Source: JBCCFW01 sp039029535 (lineage in GTDB: Bacteria; Acidobacteriota; JBCCFW01). Taken from it: a stretch of DNA of 35,731 nucleotides. How positions within the stretch are numbered: the first letter of the stretch is position 1; each line of letters opens with the position of its first letter. Below, one piece after another: positions 22,701-32,005 of the stretch. The notes under the pieces are model-generated. The model saw only the letters and a program-made list of their open reading frames with translations. It ran no database searches and was not told the DNA's origin. The position numbers were made by a program, and so were the translations under genes. The stretch covers positions 1-35,731 of the forward strand of contig JBCCFW010000065.1 of the NCBI GenBank assembly GCA_039029535.1. The letters run 5' to 3'.

Positions 22701-25370
22701 ATGAGCTTCACCGCACACTTCGAGCATGGGGACCGCGAGCCGGCCATTCGGCAGCGCTGGGAGGAGTCCGGCGCCTTCCAGGCCAAGGCTGAAGGCGAAA
22801 AACCAGCGTACACCATCTCCATGCCCCCCCCGAACGCGACGGGAACCCTCCACGTGGGCCACGTCGTCATGCTCGCGCTCGAGGACTTGATGATCCGCTG
22901 GCGGCGGATGAAGGGCGACGAGGTGCTCTGGGTGCCGGGCACCGATCACGCCGCCATCGCGACCGAATCGGTGGTCATCAAGCAGCTCAAGGAAGAGGGG
23001 ATGGAGGACCCCCGCGGTGAGCTCGGACGCGACGAGCTCGTCCGCCGCATCGCTGAGTTCGTCGAGGGCTCACGCTCGACCATCCGCTCGCAGATCCAGG
23101 CGGTGGGCTCGTCCTGCGACTGGTCTCGCGAGCGCTACACGATGGACGCCGCGCTCAACCGCTGCGTGAACGAGGTCTTCGCCCGGATGTTCCGGGACGG
23201 CCTCATCTACCGTGGCAAGCGCATCGTGAACTGGGACCCCACGCTCCAGACCACCGTCTCCGACGACGAGGTCTATCACGAGGAGCGTCCGGCCAAGCTC
23301 TACACGATCCGCTACGGCCCCTTCCTCGTGGCGACCAGTCGGCCCGAGACCAAGATCGGCGACACGGCGGTGGCCGTGCACCCCGACGACGAACGCTGGG
23401 CCGAGCACGTGGGCAAGACCTACACGGTGCCCTGGCCCAAGGGGCCGACCATCGAGATCAAGGTGGTCGCCGATCGCAAGGTCGATCCCGAGACCGGCAC
23501 CGGCGCGCTGGGCGTGACGCCGGCCCACAGCCACGTCGACTTCGAGATCGCCCAGAGCCACGACCTCCCCGTGCTGCAAGTCATCGGTGAGGACGGTCGG
23601 ATGACCGAGGCCGCCGGTCCCTACGCGGGGATGACGGTCATGGAGTGCCGCAAGGCCTTCGTCGCCGACCTCGAAGAGGCCGGGCTGCTGGAGAGCGCCG
23701 ACGACTACCAGCAGCAAACCAGCCTCTGCTACCGCTCGAAGAAGGCCATCGAGCCGCTGCCGAAGGAGCAGTGGTTCATCGACGTGAACAAGCCGGTCGT
23801 TCCCTGGAAGGGACGTCACCTCTCCATGCGTCAGGTGCTCCGCGAGGTGGTGGAGAGCGGCGACATCGAGATCTTCCCGGACTACTCGAAGAAGACCTAC
23901 TTCCACTGGATCGACAACCTCCGCGACTGGTGTGTCTCACGGCAGATCTGGTGGGGTCACCGGGTGCCCGTGTTCTACCGCGGCAACCAGGAGATCTACG
24001 TCGGGCACCGTCAGCCGGAGGGGGAGGGCTGGACTCAGGACGACGACTCCCTCGACACCTGGTTCTCCTCGGCCCTCTGGACCTGGAGCACCCTCGTCGA
24101 TGCAGACCTCGCGGCCGATCCGGACCTGAATCTCGAGGACCTTCTCGAGCGCAGCCCGGACTTCCAGCGCTTCCACCCGACCTCCGTCATGGAGACCGGC
24201 TACGACATCCTGTTCTTCTGGGTCGCCCGGATGATCCTCATGACGACCTACGTCACGGGGCAGGTGCCGTTCAAGAACGTCTACCTCCACGGGCTCATCC
24301 TCGATCGCGACGGCGACAAGATGAGCAAGTCGAAGCCGGAGACCCAGGTCGACCCGCAGGACGTCATCGGCGAGAAGGGAGCGGACACCCTGCGCCTGGC
24401 CCTCGTGCTCGGCGCGGCCGCCGGCCAAGATCTCCGCGTCAGCGACGACCGCCTCACGGCCTGTCAGCGACTGGTCAACAAGCTCTGGAACGCCAGCAAG
24501 CTCGTGGCCATGAGCCTCGGCGACGGACCGCCGCCGGCCGAGCCCGACTCCGTCACGCACCCGATCAACCGCTGGATGCTGGCGGAGCTGTCGTCCATCG
24601 TGGCCGACACCGATCGTCGCTTCGCCGAGTTCAACTTCGGCGACGGCTCGGAGAAGCTGCGGGCGTCGTTCTGGAACGAGTTCTGCGACCTCTACCTCGA
24701 GGCGATCAAGGTCGAGGACCTCAAGGAGCTCGACGAGACCCGTTTCGTGCTGTCCGAGGCGCTCTCGACCTACCTGCACCTGTTCCACCCGATGATGCCT
24801 TTCGTCACCGAGGAGATCTGGTCGCAGGTCGGCCGCGAGGGCCTGCTCGCGACCAGCGCCTGGCCCGAGCAGCGCGACACGAGCGCCTGGGCCAACGACG
24901 TCGCCGGCGTCCAGGCCGTGTCCCGGCTCATCAGCTCGATCCGACGGATCAAGGTGGAGCGCAAGCTCGCCACCAGCTCGAGCGTCGAGGCGGTGGTGGC
25001 CACCAAGGAGCACGCCCAGGTGCTGGCCGCCTGCCGACCGGTCGTCGAGCGTCTGGCGCGCACGGGGTCGCTGGAGCTCGTCGACGCCGAGGGCTGGACC
25101 GAGCCGGACGGGGCATCCACCGCGGTGGATGCCGCCTTCGTCGTCGCGGTGAGCGTCGGTGAAGCCGACCTCGAGAAGGAGAGGGAGCGACTGGAGAAAC
25201 AGCTCGAACAGTCGAAGAAGAGACGGGAGGGTCTCGAGAAGCGCCTGGGCAACCCGGCCTTCGTCGAGAAGGCCAAGCCCGAGGTGGTCGAGGCCGCTCG
25301 GAGCGAGGCGGCGACCCTGGATGAGACCCTGGCCGAGCTCGAAGCCCGGCTGGCCAAGCTCGGTTCCTGA
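22701..25370 (+). CDS. valS: Valyl-tRNA synthetase
   Basis: The 889-residue protein charges tRNA-Val. It has the class I signature as NATGTLHVGHV (HVGH at 51-54), the editing domain (ATSRPETKIGDTAVAVHPDDER, TGALGVTPAHSHVDFEIA), the DWCVSRQIWWGHRVPV block, METGYDILFFWVARM, KMSKS at 540-544, an anticodon-binding domain (FNFGDGSEKLRASFWNEFCDLYLEA) and the C-terminal coiled coil (residues about 820-889). It is slightly shorter than the E. coli enzyme. ATG 22701 fits the family N-terminus with GGGAG upstream; ATG 22668 lacks a Shine-Dalgarno. No T-box leader is present. Confidence 0.97.
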   Translation: MSFTAHFEHGDREPAIRQRWEESGAFQAKAEGEKPAYTISMPPPNATGTLHVGHVVMLALEDLMIRWRRMKGDEVLWVPGTDHAAIATESVVIKQLKEEGMEDPRGELGRDELVRRIAEFVEGSRSTIRSQIQAVGSSCDWSRERYTMDAALNRCVNEVFARMFRDGLIYRGKRIVNWDPTLQTTVSDDEVYHEERPAKLYTIRYGPFLVATSRPETKIGDTAVAVHPDDERWAEHVGKTYTVPWPKGPTIEIKVVADRKVDPETGTGALGVTPAHSHVDFEIAQSHDLPVLQVIGEDGRMTEAAGPYAGMTVMECRKAFVADLEEAGLLESADDYQQQTSLCYRSKKAIEPLPKEQWFIDVNKPVVPWKGRHLSMRQVLREVVESGDIEIFPDYSKKTYFHWIDNLRDWCVSRQIWWGHRVPVFYRGNQEIYVGHRQPEGEGWTQDDDSLDTWFSSALWTWSTLVDADLAADPDLNLEDLLERSPDFQRFHPTSVMETGYDILFFWVARMILMTTYVTGQVPFKNVYLHGLILDRDGDKMSKSKPETQVDPQDVIGEKGADTLRLALVLGAAAGQDLRVSDDRLTACQRLVNKLWNASKLVAMSLGDGPPPAEPDSVTHPINRWMLAELSSIVADTDRRFAEFNFGDGSEKLRASFWNEFCDLYLEAIKVEDLKELDETRFVLSEALSTYLHLFHPMMPFVTEEIWSQVGREGLLATSAWPEQRDTSAWANDVAGVQAVSRLISSIRRIKVERKLATSSSVEAVVATKEHAQVLAACRPVVERLARTGSLELVDAEGWTEPDGASTAVDAAFVVAVSVGEADLEKERERLEKQLEQSKKRREGLEKRLGNPAFVEKAKPEVVEAARSEAATLDETLAELEARLAKLGS

Positions 25371-25420
25371 GGAGTCCCCTCGAACCGACGACAGTGAACG
25401 TGAAAGAGAGCGAGGAAGCG

Positions 25421-26809
25421 ATGAGCGCGACGGCCTTTCGACAGTACGACGTTCGGGGAGTGGTGGGACGCGATCTCGACGAGGAGTTCTACCACCGGCT
25501 CGGCCTGGCCCTCGGCACGCGGATGGCCCGGGCGGGCTCACGCACCGTGGTCGTCGGTCGCGACGCTCGCGAGAGCTCACCGGCCTTCACCGAGTGCCTG
25601 CGCAAGGGCCTGCTCGAGACCGGTCGTCGGGTCATCGACCTCGGTCTCATCACCACGCCGATGACCATCTTCGGTCTCAACTTCCTCCAGGCCGAGGCCT
25701 CGGTGGCAGTGACCGCCTCCCACAATCCCGCCGAGTACAACGGCGCGAAGATCCGCCACGGCGGAAGCGACGGCGTCGCGCCCGTCTACGGCGAGCAGCT
25801 CCAGGATCTCCGCGCCCTCTTCGAGTCCGGTGACTTCGAGAAGGGGGAGGGGCGGCTCGACAAGATCTCCATCGACGACGCCTACCGCACGGCCATCGTC
25901 GGTCGGGTCACCCCCTCGCGAGCGATGAAAGTCGTGGTCGATGCGGGCAACGGCAGCGGCGGACTGGTCGCTCCCGACATCCTCGACCAGCTCGGCTTCG
26001 ACGTCGTCCCGCTCTTCTGCGAGGTCGACGGGAGCTTCCCCAACCACCACCCCGACCCGACCAAGCTCAAGAACCTCCAGGACCTCGCGGAGAAGATCCG
26101 CGACGAGGGCGCCGACTGTGGCGTCGCGCTCGACGGTGACGCCGACCGCATGGTCCTCGTCGACGAGACCGGCGGCGTGCACTGGCCCGACCGCATCCTC
26201 ATGGCCCTGACCAAGGCCGAGCTTCCGCGCCTGGGCGGTGGCCTGGTCGTCTGCGACGTGAAGTGCTCGCAGGGCGTGGCCGAGGTGGCGGAGTCGGTGG
26301 GCGGTCGAGCGGTCATGACGAAGACCGGCTACCCGTTCCTGCTCGAAGCCATGGCAGACCCCGACGCCGTGTTCGGGATCGAGCTGTCGGGTCATCAGTA
26401 CTTCGGGCGCGACCGTCTCTTCGACTTCGACGACGGCGTCCACTCGGCGGCCCGCACCCTCGAGGTCTTCAGCCGTGACTCGCGTCCGGTGTCGGCCCAG
26501 ATGGCGGACCTCCCGTCCTACGTGGCGACCCCCGAGATCCGGGCGACCTGTCCGGAGGAGCGCAAGTTCGCGGTCACCGACGAGCTGGTCGCCGCCTTCC
26601 GCGACGACTCCGAGCTGGTCTCCCTCCTCGACACCGATGGAGCACGAGCGACCTACCCCGAGGGTTGGGGCCTGGTCCGGGCGAGCAACACCGAGCCGTC
26701 GCTGGTCATGGTCTTCGAGTCCAAGACCGAGGACGGTCTCGCCAAGCTCAAGAGCCGCTTCGCCGAGAAGGTCTCCGCCTTCCCCGAGATCGAAGTCGAC
26801 CTCAGCTAG
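25421..26809 (+). CDS. Phosphomannomutase / phosphoglucomutase
   Basis: An alpha-D-phosphohexomutase of 462 residues: FRQYDVRGVVG at the start, phosphoserine Ser100 in TASHNP, magnesium loop DGDADR (238-243), sugar-specificity loop ELSGH, and the C-terminal phosphate-binding GLVRASNTEPSL. It interconverts hexose 1- and 6-phosphates, supplying GDP-mannose or UDP-glucose for surface polysaccharide. The ELSGH loop is of the dual-specificity AlgC-like type, so mannose versus glucose is not decided. ATG 25421 has GAGGA just upstream; a GTG at 25394 is possible. It follows valS by 50 bases. Confidence 0.92.
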   Translation: MSATAFRQYDVRGVVGRDLDEEFYHRLGLALGTRMARAGSRTVVVGRDARESSPAFTECLRKGLLETGRRVIDLGLITTPMTIFGLNFLQAEASVAVTASHNPAEYNGAKIRHGGSDGVAPVYGEQLQDLRALFESGDFEKGEGRLDKISIDDAYRTAIVGRVTPSRAMKVVVDAGNGSGGLVAPDILDQLGFDVVPLFCEVDGSFPNHHPDPTKLKNLQDLAEKIRDEGADCGVALDGDADRMVLVDETGGVHWPDRILMALTKAELPRLGGGLVVCDVKCSQGVAEVAESVGGRAVMTKTGYPFLLEAMADPDAVFGIELSGHQYFGRDRLFDFDDGVHSAARTLEVFSRDSRPVSAQMADLPSYVATPEIRATCPEERKFAVTDELVAAFRDDSELVSLLDTDGARATYPEGWGLVRASNTEPSLVMVFESKTEDGLAKLKSRFAEKVSAFPEIEVDLS

Positions 26810-26821
26810 CAGGCTCAGCTC

Positions 26822-27634
26822 GTGCCGACGGGACTCCCACTCAGGGCGGTCGCGCTCAAGGCGAGCGCGGCCGCGCAGGACGGCTTCCCGTTCACGCTCG
26901 ACTTCATCGCCTCGCTGGGCGAGCTCCGCTTCGAGCAGCCGGTCACCTTCCTGGTGGGGGAGAACGGCACCGGCAAGTCGACCCTGCTCGAGGGCCTGGC
27001 CTGCGCCCTGGGCGCCGTCGCCATCGGCTCGCTGAGCCTTCAGGACGACCCGACGCTGGCGCCCGCTCGTCGGCTCGGCACCCAGCTCCGAATCACGCGC
27101 TCGGGTCGTCCGCCGCGCGGGTTCTTCCTCCGCGCCGAGGACGCCTTCGGCTTCACGCGCCGCCTGATCTCGAGCGAGCGGGAGATGGCCGAGCTCGAGG
27201 CCGAGTTCGGCGAGGAGCTCACCGGCTACGGCCGGCAGCTCGCCATGGGCGCGGTGCGCGGACAGCGTCGGGCCCAGGCCGAGCGCTACGGCGAGGACCC
27301 CAACGCCTACTCACACGGGGAGAGCCTCCTCTCGGTGCTCCAGTCACGCGTCGTGCCGGAGGGGCTGTACCTCCTCGACGAGCCCGAGACCCCGCTCTCG
27401 CCGCTGCGTCAGCTCGCCCTCATCGGGCTCATCGACGAGGCGGTCGACGCGGGAGCGCAGTTCGTCATCGCGACGCACTCGCCGATCCTCCTGGCCTGTC
27501 CACGCTCGACCATCTTCGAGCTCGTCGATCACCGTCTCGAACAGCGCGCCTGGAACGAGCTGGAGCACGTCCGCTTCACCCGCGACTTCCTCGCCGCCCC
27601 CGAGCGCTTCCTGCGTCACCTGCGACACGAGTGA
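26822..27634 (+). CDS. Stand-alone AAA/ABC-type ATPase (AAA_21-like)
   Basis: The 270-residue protein is a single ABC-like ATPase fold: Walker A GENGTGKST (46-54), a signature-like SHGES (164-168) in place of LSGGQ, Walker B with LYLLDEPET (182-190), and a THS switch (218-220). It has no coiled-coil insertion, membrane segment or nuclease domain. Proteins of this type are found in many bacteria with no fixed role, and some partner with nucleases in defence; no such partner is adjacent. GTG 26822 lies 12 bases after the mutase stop, so the two are probably co-transcribed. Confidence 0.87.
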   Translation: MPTGLPLRAVALKASAAAQDGFPFTLDFIASLGELRFEQPVTFLVGENGTGKSTLLEGLACALGAVAIGSLSLQDDPTLAPARRLGTQLRITRSGRPPRGFFLRAEDAFGFTRRLISSEREMAELEAEFGEELTGYGRQLAMGAVRGQRRAQAERYGEDPNAYSHGESLLSVLQSRVVPEGLYLLDEPETPLSPLRQLALIGLIDEAVDAGAQFVIATHSPILLACPRSTIFELVDHRLEQRAWNELEHVRFTRDFLAAPERFLRHLRHE

Positions 27635-27741
27635 GCCCGGGCGGGGACTGACCCGACCGGAATCCGGACCGCGACCCATGTCGCGTTGGCGTGACAAAGC
27701 CGGGAGGGGGGGATAAGTTCCCGTCTTCCGAGGACTTGCTC

Positions 27742-29667
27742 ATGACCCGTCTCGCCCTGCGCACCATCATTTTCTGCACGTTCGTCGTCGCGAGCGCGAC
27801 GTCGGCCCTGGCTGGCATCGTCGAGGTGTCGGCGCCGGGGGAGACGCCGTTCCGGCCGTACAAGCTCCAGGACTGGGTGTGGGAAGACCTCACCGCAGAC
27901 CCGGCGCTGACGTACTCGCTGCACCGCTCGGTGACGCCGGTCACCGGCTACACGCGGATCCTCGAAGCGCACCCGACGGCGGCCTGGGCGGGTGATCCGA
28001 CCGACCCGGCGACCGAGGGCACCAACCTCTTCTTCTACCTGGTGACCGCCCACGACGCCACGACCGACAGCTCGGCCGGCATGGGCACCGACGGAACGCC
28101 TCGTGAAGTCGAGAACCCGCCGCGTCAGGGCTCCTGCTGCGTCATGGATGCGTGCACGGTCGAGACCGCCGACGACTGCGCGATGATGGGCGGCAACTAC
28201 GGGGGCGACGGCACCGACTGCATGGGCGACCCCTGCACGCCCATGGGCGCTTGCTGCCGGATGAACCTCTGCACGGTCGAGACCGAAGCGGGCTGCGTCG
28301 GCTTCGGCGGTGGCACCTACCTCGGCGACGGCACCGATTGCATGGGCGACCCCTGCACGCCGACGGGCGCCTGCTGCGTCATGGACGCCTGCACGGTCCA
28401 GACCGAGATGAACTGCCTCGGCATGGGCGGTGCCTACCAGGGCGACGGTACCGACTGCATGGGTGACCCCTGCGCTCCGATGGTCGGCTGTCTCTCCGGC
28501 GAGACGCCCGAGACCACGCCGACGAACCTGATGTGGGAAGACATCGGCGTGAGCTTCGGTGGCGACGATCCGATCGCGGCCGAGGCCCGTCCCGGCGACC
28601 TGCGCAGCCTGTACGTTCTCGAGCGTTCCGGTCAGCTCCGCATCGTCCGTGACGACGTGCTGATGCCCGGCAACGTCGTCGACCTGTCCGGCGTCATCGA
28701 CGGGGGCTTCGAGCGCGGCGCGCTCGGCTTCGCCTTCCACCCCGACCACGAGACCAACGGCCTCTTCTACATCCACCACTCGGTGTTCTCGTTCCCGGGC
28801 TGCAACGGCGCCGACCACTGCGCCCGCATCTCCGAGTTCCAGCTCGACCCGGCCGACGCGACGACCATCGTGGCGGGCTCCGAGCGGGTGGTGATGGAGC
28901 TGGAGCAACCGGCAGGCAACCACAACGGCGGCTGGATCGGCTTCAGCCCCGTCGATGGCTTCCTCTACATCTCCTTCGGTGACGGCGGCGGTGGTGGTGA
29001 CACCTTCAACGCCGGCCAGGACCTCACCACCTGGCTCGGCAAGATCCTCCGCATCGACGTCGACGGTCGTGGCGCAGGCGAGTACAGCGTGCCTGCCGAC
29101 AACCCCTATGTCGGGATGATCGGCGTGCTGCCGGAGATCTACTCCTACGGTCTCCGCAACGCCTGGCGCTGCAGCTTCGACCGCACCAACGGCGACTTCT
29201 ACAGCGCCGACGTCGGCCAGGGCGCCTGGGAAGAGGTCAACCACGTGACGGCGGCGTCCGGCGGGGGCTCCGGCATCAACTACGGCTGGAGCTGTCGCGA
29301 AGGCGCACACCCGTTCGGTGGTGGCTTCTGTCCCGATCCGATGGCGAGCTTCACCGAGCCGGTCCACGAGTACCCGCGGAGCCTCGTGTCGGCCTCGGGC
29401 TGCGCTTCCATCACGGGCGGCTACGCCTACCGCGGCTGCCGGATGGAGTGGCTGACCGACATGGGTCTCTACTTCTTCGGCGACTACTGCTCGGGTGACG
29501 TCTGGTCGATCCAGTCCGACGGGATGACGATGGTCATGCGTGACGACTGGGGCAACTCGCTGGACGTGCCGGGCTTCTCGCTCATCAGCTTCGCCGAGGA
29601 CGGTGACGGCGAGCTGCTCGCGCTGCTCGACAACGGGACGATCCGGAGGCTCGTGCCGGCGCCCTAG
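27742..29667 (+). CDS. Secreted glucose/sorbosone dehydrogenase-like beta-propeller with three Cys-rich repeats
   Basis: A signal peptide (TIIFCTFVVASATSALA) leads to an FN3-like region (to about residue 125, ending LVTAHDATTDSSAGMGTDGTPRE). Three Cys-rich repeats of about 39 residues follow (130-247), then a PQQ-dependent sugar dehydrogenase-type propeller (about 262-642). Propeller marks: GALGFAFHPDHETNGLFYIHHS, GNHNGGWIGFSPVDGFLYIS, FGDGG, WLGKILRIDV, and PEIYSYGLRNAWRCSFD followed by DVGQ. It would oxidise sugars outside the cytoplasm using PQQ if active, but many members of this family have no proven enzyme activity. ATG 27742 has GAGGA seven bases upstream. 641 residues. Confidence 0.88.
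   Translation: MTRLALRTIIFCTFVVASATSALAGIVEVSAPGETPFRPYKLQDWVWEDLTADPALTYSLHRSVTPVTGYTRILEAHPTAAWAGDPTDPATEGTNLFFYLVTAHDATTDSSAGMGTDGTPREVENPPRQGSCCVMDACTVETADDCAMMGGNYGGDGTDCMGDPCTPMGACCRMNLCTVETEAGCVGFGGGTYLGDGTDCMGDPCTPTGACCVMDACTVQTEMNCLGMGGAYQGDGTDCMGDPCAPMVGCLSGETPETTPTNLMWEDIGVSFGGDDPIAAEARPGDLRSLYVLERSGQLRIVRDDVLMPGNVVDLSGVIDGGFERGALGFAFHPDHETNGLFYIHHSVFSFPGCNGADHCARISEFQLDPADATTIVAGSERVVMELEQPAGNHNGGWIGFSPVDGFLYISFGDGGGGGDTFNAGQDLTTWLGKILRIDVDGRGAGEYSVPADNPYVGMIGVLPEIYSYGLRNAWRCSFDRTNGDFYSADVGQGAWEEVNHVTAASGGGSGINYGWSCREGAHPFGGGFCPDPMASFTEPVHEYPRSLVSASGCASITGGYAYRGCRMEWLTDMGLYFFGDYCSGDVWSIQSDGMTMVMRDDWGNSLDVPGFSLISFAEDGDGELLALLDNGTIRRLVPAP
28129..28482 (+). repeat. Three tandem Cys-rich repeats (about 117-120 bp each)
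   Basis: Each unit reads G(A/S)CC-x4-CTV-x6-C, then GDGTDCMGDPC, giving six Cys per unit. The 3' half of the units is nearly identical in DNA (GGCGACGGCACCGA(C/T)TGC repeats). Similar units occur as disulfide-rich spacers in secreted proteins of planctomycete- and myxobacteria-like genomes. Confidence 0.88.
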
Positions 29668-29712
29668 GCGTCGGATGGGCGAGCCGCCCGAGAGAGACAA
29701 GAGGGAGGGAGC

Positions 29713-31083
29713 ATGCTCGGTCACTCGAGGTGGGGCTCGTGGCTCCTCGTCCTGTCACTGACGTCCGCGTCGGTGACGGCCAGGACCTGGCACGAGATCA
29801 TTCAGGACGGTGTTGCCGAGCCGCTGCCGGCCGAGCGCTTCTTGGGGCTCGAGCAGGACGCCTTCGCTCGGCCGGCCGACCCGGCGGTCCACCCACCGCT
29901 GGTCGAGGCCTACGCTCCGACGACCGAGAAGGTCTGGGCCGTCATTCATGCGGAGGTGGGCGCCAGCCTCACCGGCGACGACGGTGAGCGCGCCCGGCTC
30001 GGCGCGCAGGCCTTCCGGCTCCTCGCCGACTCGGTGGCGATGCAGCCTGGTGAGGACGGCAAGACCGCGGCCGAGATCAGCCTGACGACGATCATCGAAG
30101 CCGACGTCCTGCACGTCACGATGGGCAAGAACTACGAGATCTCGTTCATGCTCGGGCTGCTCACGCAGCGTGAGAGCGAGGGTGCTCTCGCGCCCGGCGA
30201 GCTCACGCTCCGCGACGCGCACCTGGCCCGCCTCGGCCAGCTCCACGTGCTCACGGAGCGTGGCTTTCCCAGCACCGAGCTGACCCGTCGTCAGCGCGAG
30301 GTCCAGGACGCCGGTCACGCCGAGGCTCGCGACTACTGGCTCTTCGGCGCAGCCCGTCCCGCCGAGCGCGACGCGTGGCTGGCCGCGAATGCCGACGCCC
30401 AGGCAGCCTGGCTGGCCTGGCGTGAGGCGCATCCGTTCGAGCCGACGACTCCCGACTATCAGCGACGGTTCCGGTTCCCGATCGAACCCGACGAGGGCAC
30501 CGTGCAGAGCGAGCCGAGGCGGGTCGCATCACGCCTGCTCGACGCCGGCTACGGACCCTGGAAGCTGGGCATGAGCCGCGAGCAAGTCGAGGCCGTCACG
30601 GCCCATGCTCCCTACGCGCCCGTGCAGTTGACGGGTGGGCTCGAGACGAGCTCGGGTCGCTTCCGAGACGAGCAGGCGAAGGTGTCCTTCGTCTTCGACG
30701 AGAACGACTGCGTCGCGCTCATCCAGGTCTGGGTCCACGTGGGCGACCTGCTCGAACCGGCCCTCGACGCGGCCTGGCGAGCGGCCTCACACCTCCGCTC
30801 GGAGCACGGGCACCTGGTGTCGCCCGACACCACCCAGCTCGCGACTCAACGTCGTGCCTTCACGAAGCAGGGTCGTCAGGCCATGAAGTCGTGGAAGCCG
30901 GGCTCGACCGTGGTCTTCCGCTGGTCACCGCTCACGGCTCCGAGCGACCACGTCGTCCATGGCGGTCTCTTCCACGCTGCGGATGGCACCTTCTTCGTCC
31001 TGCTCTTTCATGAGACACCCGGCTACGGAGCCGAGAGGCAACGCCGTGCCCGACTCATGCAGCAGTCCTCGGGAGGCGGTTGA
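29713..31083 (+). CDS. Secreted protein of unknown function
   Basis: The 456-residue product has an N-terminal signal (SWLLVLSLTSASVTA, cleavage near residue 23). The remainder has no family I recognise. Residues about 60-220 are helical and charged (AQAFRLLADSVAMQPG, EISFMLGLLTQRESEG). Residues about 275-440 look alpha/beta (GYGPWKLGMSREQVEAVTAH, VSFVFDENDCVALIQVWVHV, TVVFRWSPL); the first of these resembles the small lipoprotein-like domains that begin with G...LGM(S/T)xxqv. GGGAGGGAG sits just before the ATG. It follows the dehydrogenase by 45 bases and is probably in the same transcript. Confidence 0.78.
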   Translation: MLGHSRWGSWLLVLSLTSASVTARTWHEIIQDGVAEPLPAERFLGLEQDAFARPADPAVHPPLVEAYAPTTEKVWAVIHAEVGASLTGDDGERARLGAQAFRLLADSVAMQPGEDGKTAAEISLTTIIEADVLHVTMGKNYEISFMLGLLTQRESEGALAPGELTLRDAHLARLGQLHVLTERGFPSTELTRRQREVQDAGHAEARDYWLFGAARPAERDAWLAANADAQAAWLAWREAHPFEPTTPDYQRRFRFPIEPDEGTVQSEPRRVASRLLDAGYGPWKLGMSREQVEAVTAHAPYAPVQLTGGLETSSGRFRDEQAKVSFVFDENDCVALIQVWVHVGDLLEPALDAAWRAASHLRSEHGHLVSPDTTQLATQRRAFTKQGRQAMKSWKPGSTVVFRWSPLTAPSDHVVHGGLFHAADGTFFVLLFHETPGYGAERQRRARLMQQSSGGG

Positions 31084-31456
31084 GCCTCGAGTCCTGCTCC
31101 GACCTCGAGCGACCGCTCCGTGGCGCAGCGTGGCCGAGTGGAGTACCTGACGAGTGCTCAGGTGGAGTGCCTACACGACGCCAGCCGGGTAAGTCCTCGG
31201 AGACCGACGACACCTCTCATCGGGCCATCAGACTGGCTCACGGGCCGTCGCAACGACCGACGCGCAGAACACGCACCACGCCGACTTGACGTTGCTCACT
31301 TCGCGGACCACTCTCTTCTCGAGGGATGTCGTTCTTCGACATCACCGCCATCGATTCGAGGGACAACGTGAGGGAGACCCGCTCCGGCGATGCACGGGCC
31401 GTCGTGCGCCCGCTTCCGCCGAGACACCAAGCCGCGACTTGTTGCTCAGCTGCGCA

Positions 31457-31507
31457 AGTCGCCGGCCCACGTCGCCGGCCCACGTCGCCGGCCCACGTCG
31501 CCGAGCC
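31457..31507. repeat. 13-bp tandem repeat, three copies plus a partial
   Basis: The unit GTCGCCGGCCCAC runs three times without change (31457-31495) and is followed by a partial, altered copy (GTCGCCGAGCCC). It is not a CRISPR: there are no spacers. Confidence 0.85.
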
Positions 31508-31692
31508 CGGCGTCCGACCTCCCAAGGCTGCCTTCCTCGACTCCACGACGACACCGGTCGATGGGCGCGTCGTCCCTCCCTCCGCGCGACCGTCCGTCCC
31601 GAGCCTGAGCCCGGTCCGGTCCACTCCAGCGTGGGCCGGGCCGGGCTCCTTTCAGGGAACCAGACCAGTCCACGAGCCATGACTCAGGACGC

Positions 31693-31720
31693 TTGACACG
31701 GAACTCTCAGCGCCTAAGTT
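31693..31720 (+). promoter_or_regulatory. Possible promoter
   Basis: TTGACA (31693-31698), a 16-base spacer and TAAGTT (31715-31720). The -35 is a perfect match and the -10 moderate. It would drive the beta-helix gene with a leader of about 280 bases, or an RNA in between. Confidence 0.45.
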
Positions 31721-32005
31721 TCCATCAGGAGGGAGGCACCGGACCAAAAGCGTCCGCGCGTGTTTCTTGCGAGGGATGAGGGGAGAACGCTCGGTTCGCA
31801 TGAGCCGGCTCGATCGACTGATCGGCCGTCAGGGCATGCGACGTCGGCATGACGAGCGTACCGAATCGGCCTCCATGCTGACCAACGGCTGGAGGCCCGG
31901 CACCGCCTCTACCTCACCATCGCGAAGAGCCACCTCGCTCCGAACCGTCGAGACCGCTCACCATCGAGCACGTCTCACCATTCCGTTAGTTTCGGAGGGC
32001 ACTTC

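Larger units (their letters stand above)
31084..32005. other. About 0.9 kb with no recognisable gene
   Basis: No ORF here has a recognisable product or a good start. The stretch contains hairpins ACCTGA/TCAGGT (31145-31163) and GATGTCG-TTCTT-CGACATC (31325-31343), a tandem repeat at 31457-31507 and a promoter-like pair at 31693-31720. It could be a long control region for the beta-helix gene, a small RNA locus or a decayed gene. Confidence 0.6.

Noticed and set aside
27616..29724. Long open frame of 702 codons on the minus strand
   Set aside because: It is opposite the dehydrogenase gene and arises from the high GC third-position bias; the protein is low complexity in Val/Ala/Gly/His with no known domain.
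31126..31175. tRNA-Ser/Leu-like GTGGCCGAGTGG
   Set aside because: There is no matching acceptor stem, no GGTTCGA T-loop downstream and no CCA end, and the D-arm does not close.
31457..31507. Short repeats as a possible CRISPR remnant
   Set aside because: Units are 13 bases and directly adjacent, with no spacers and no cas genes.
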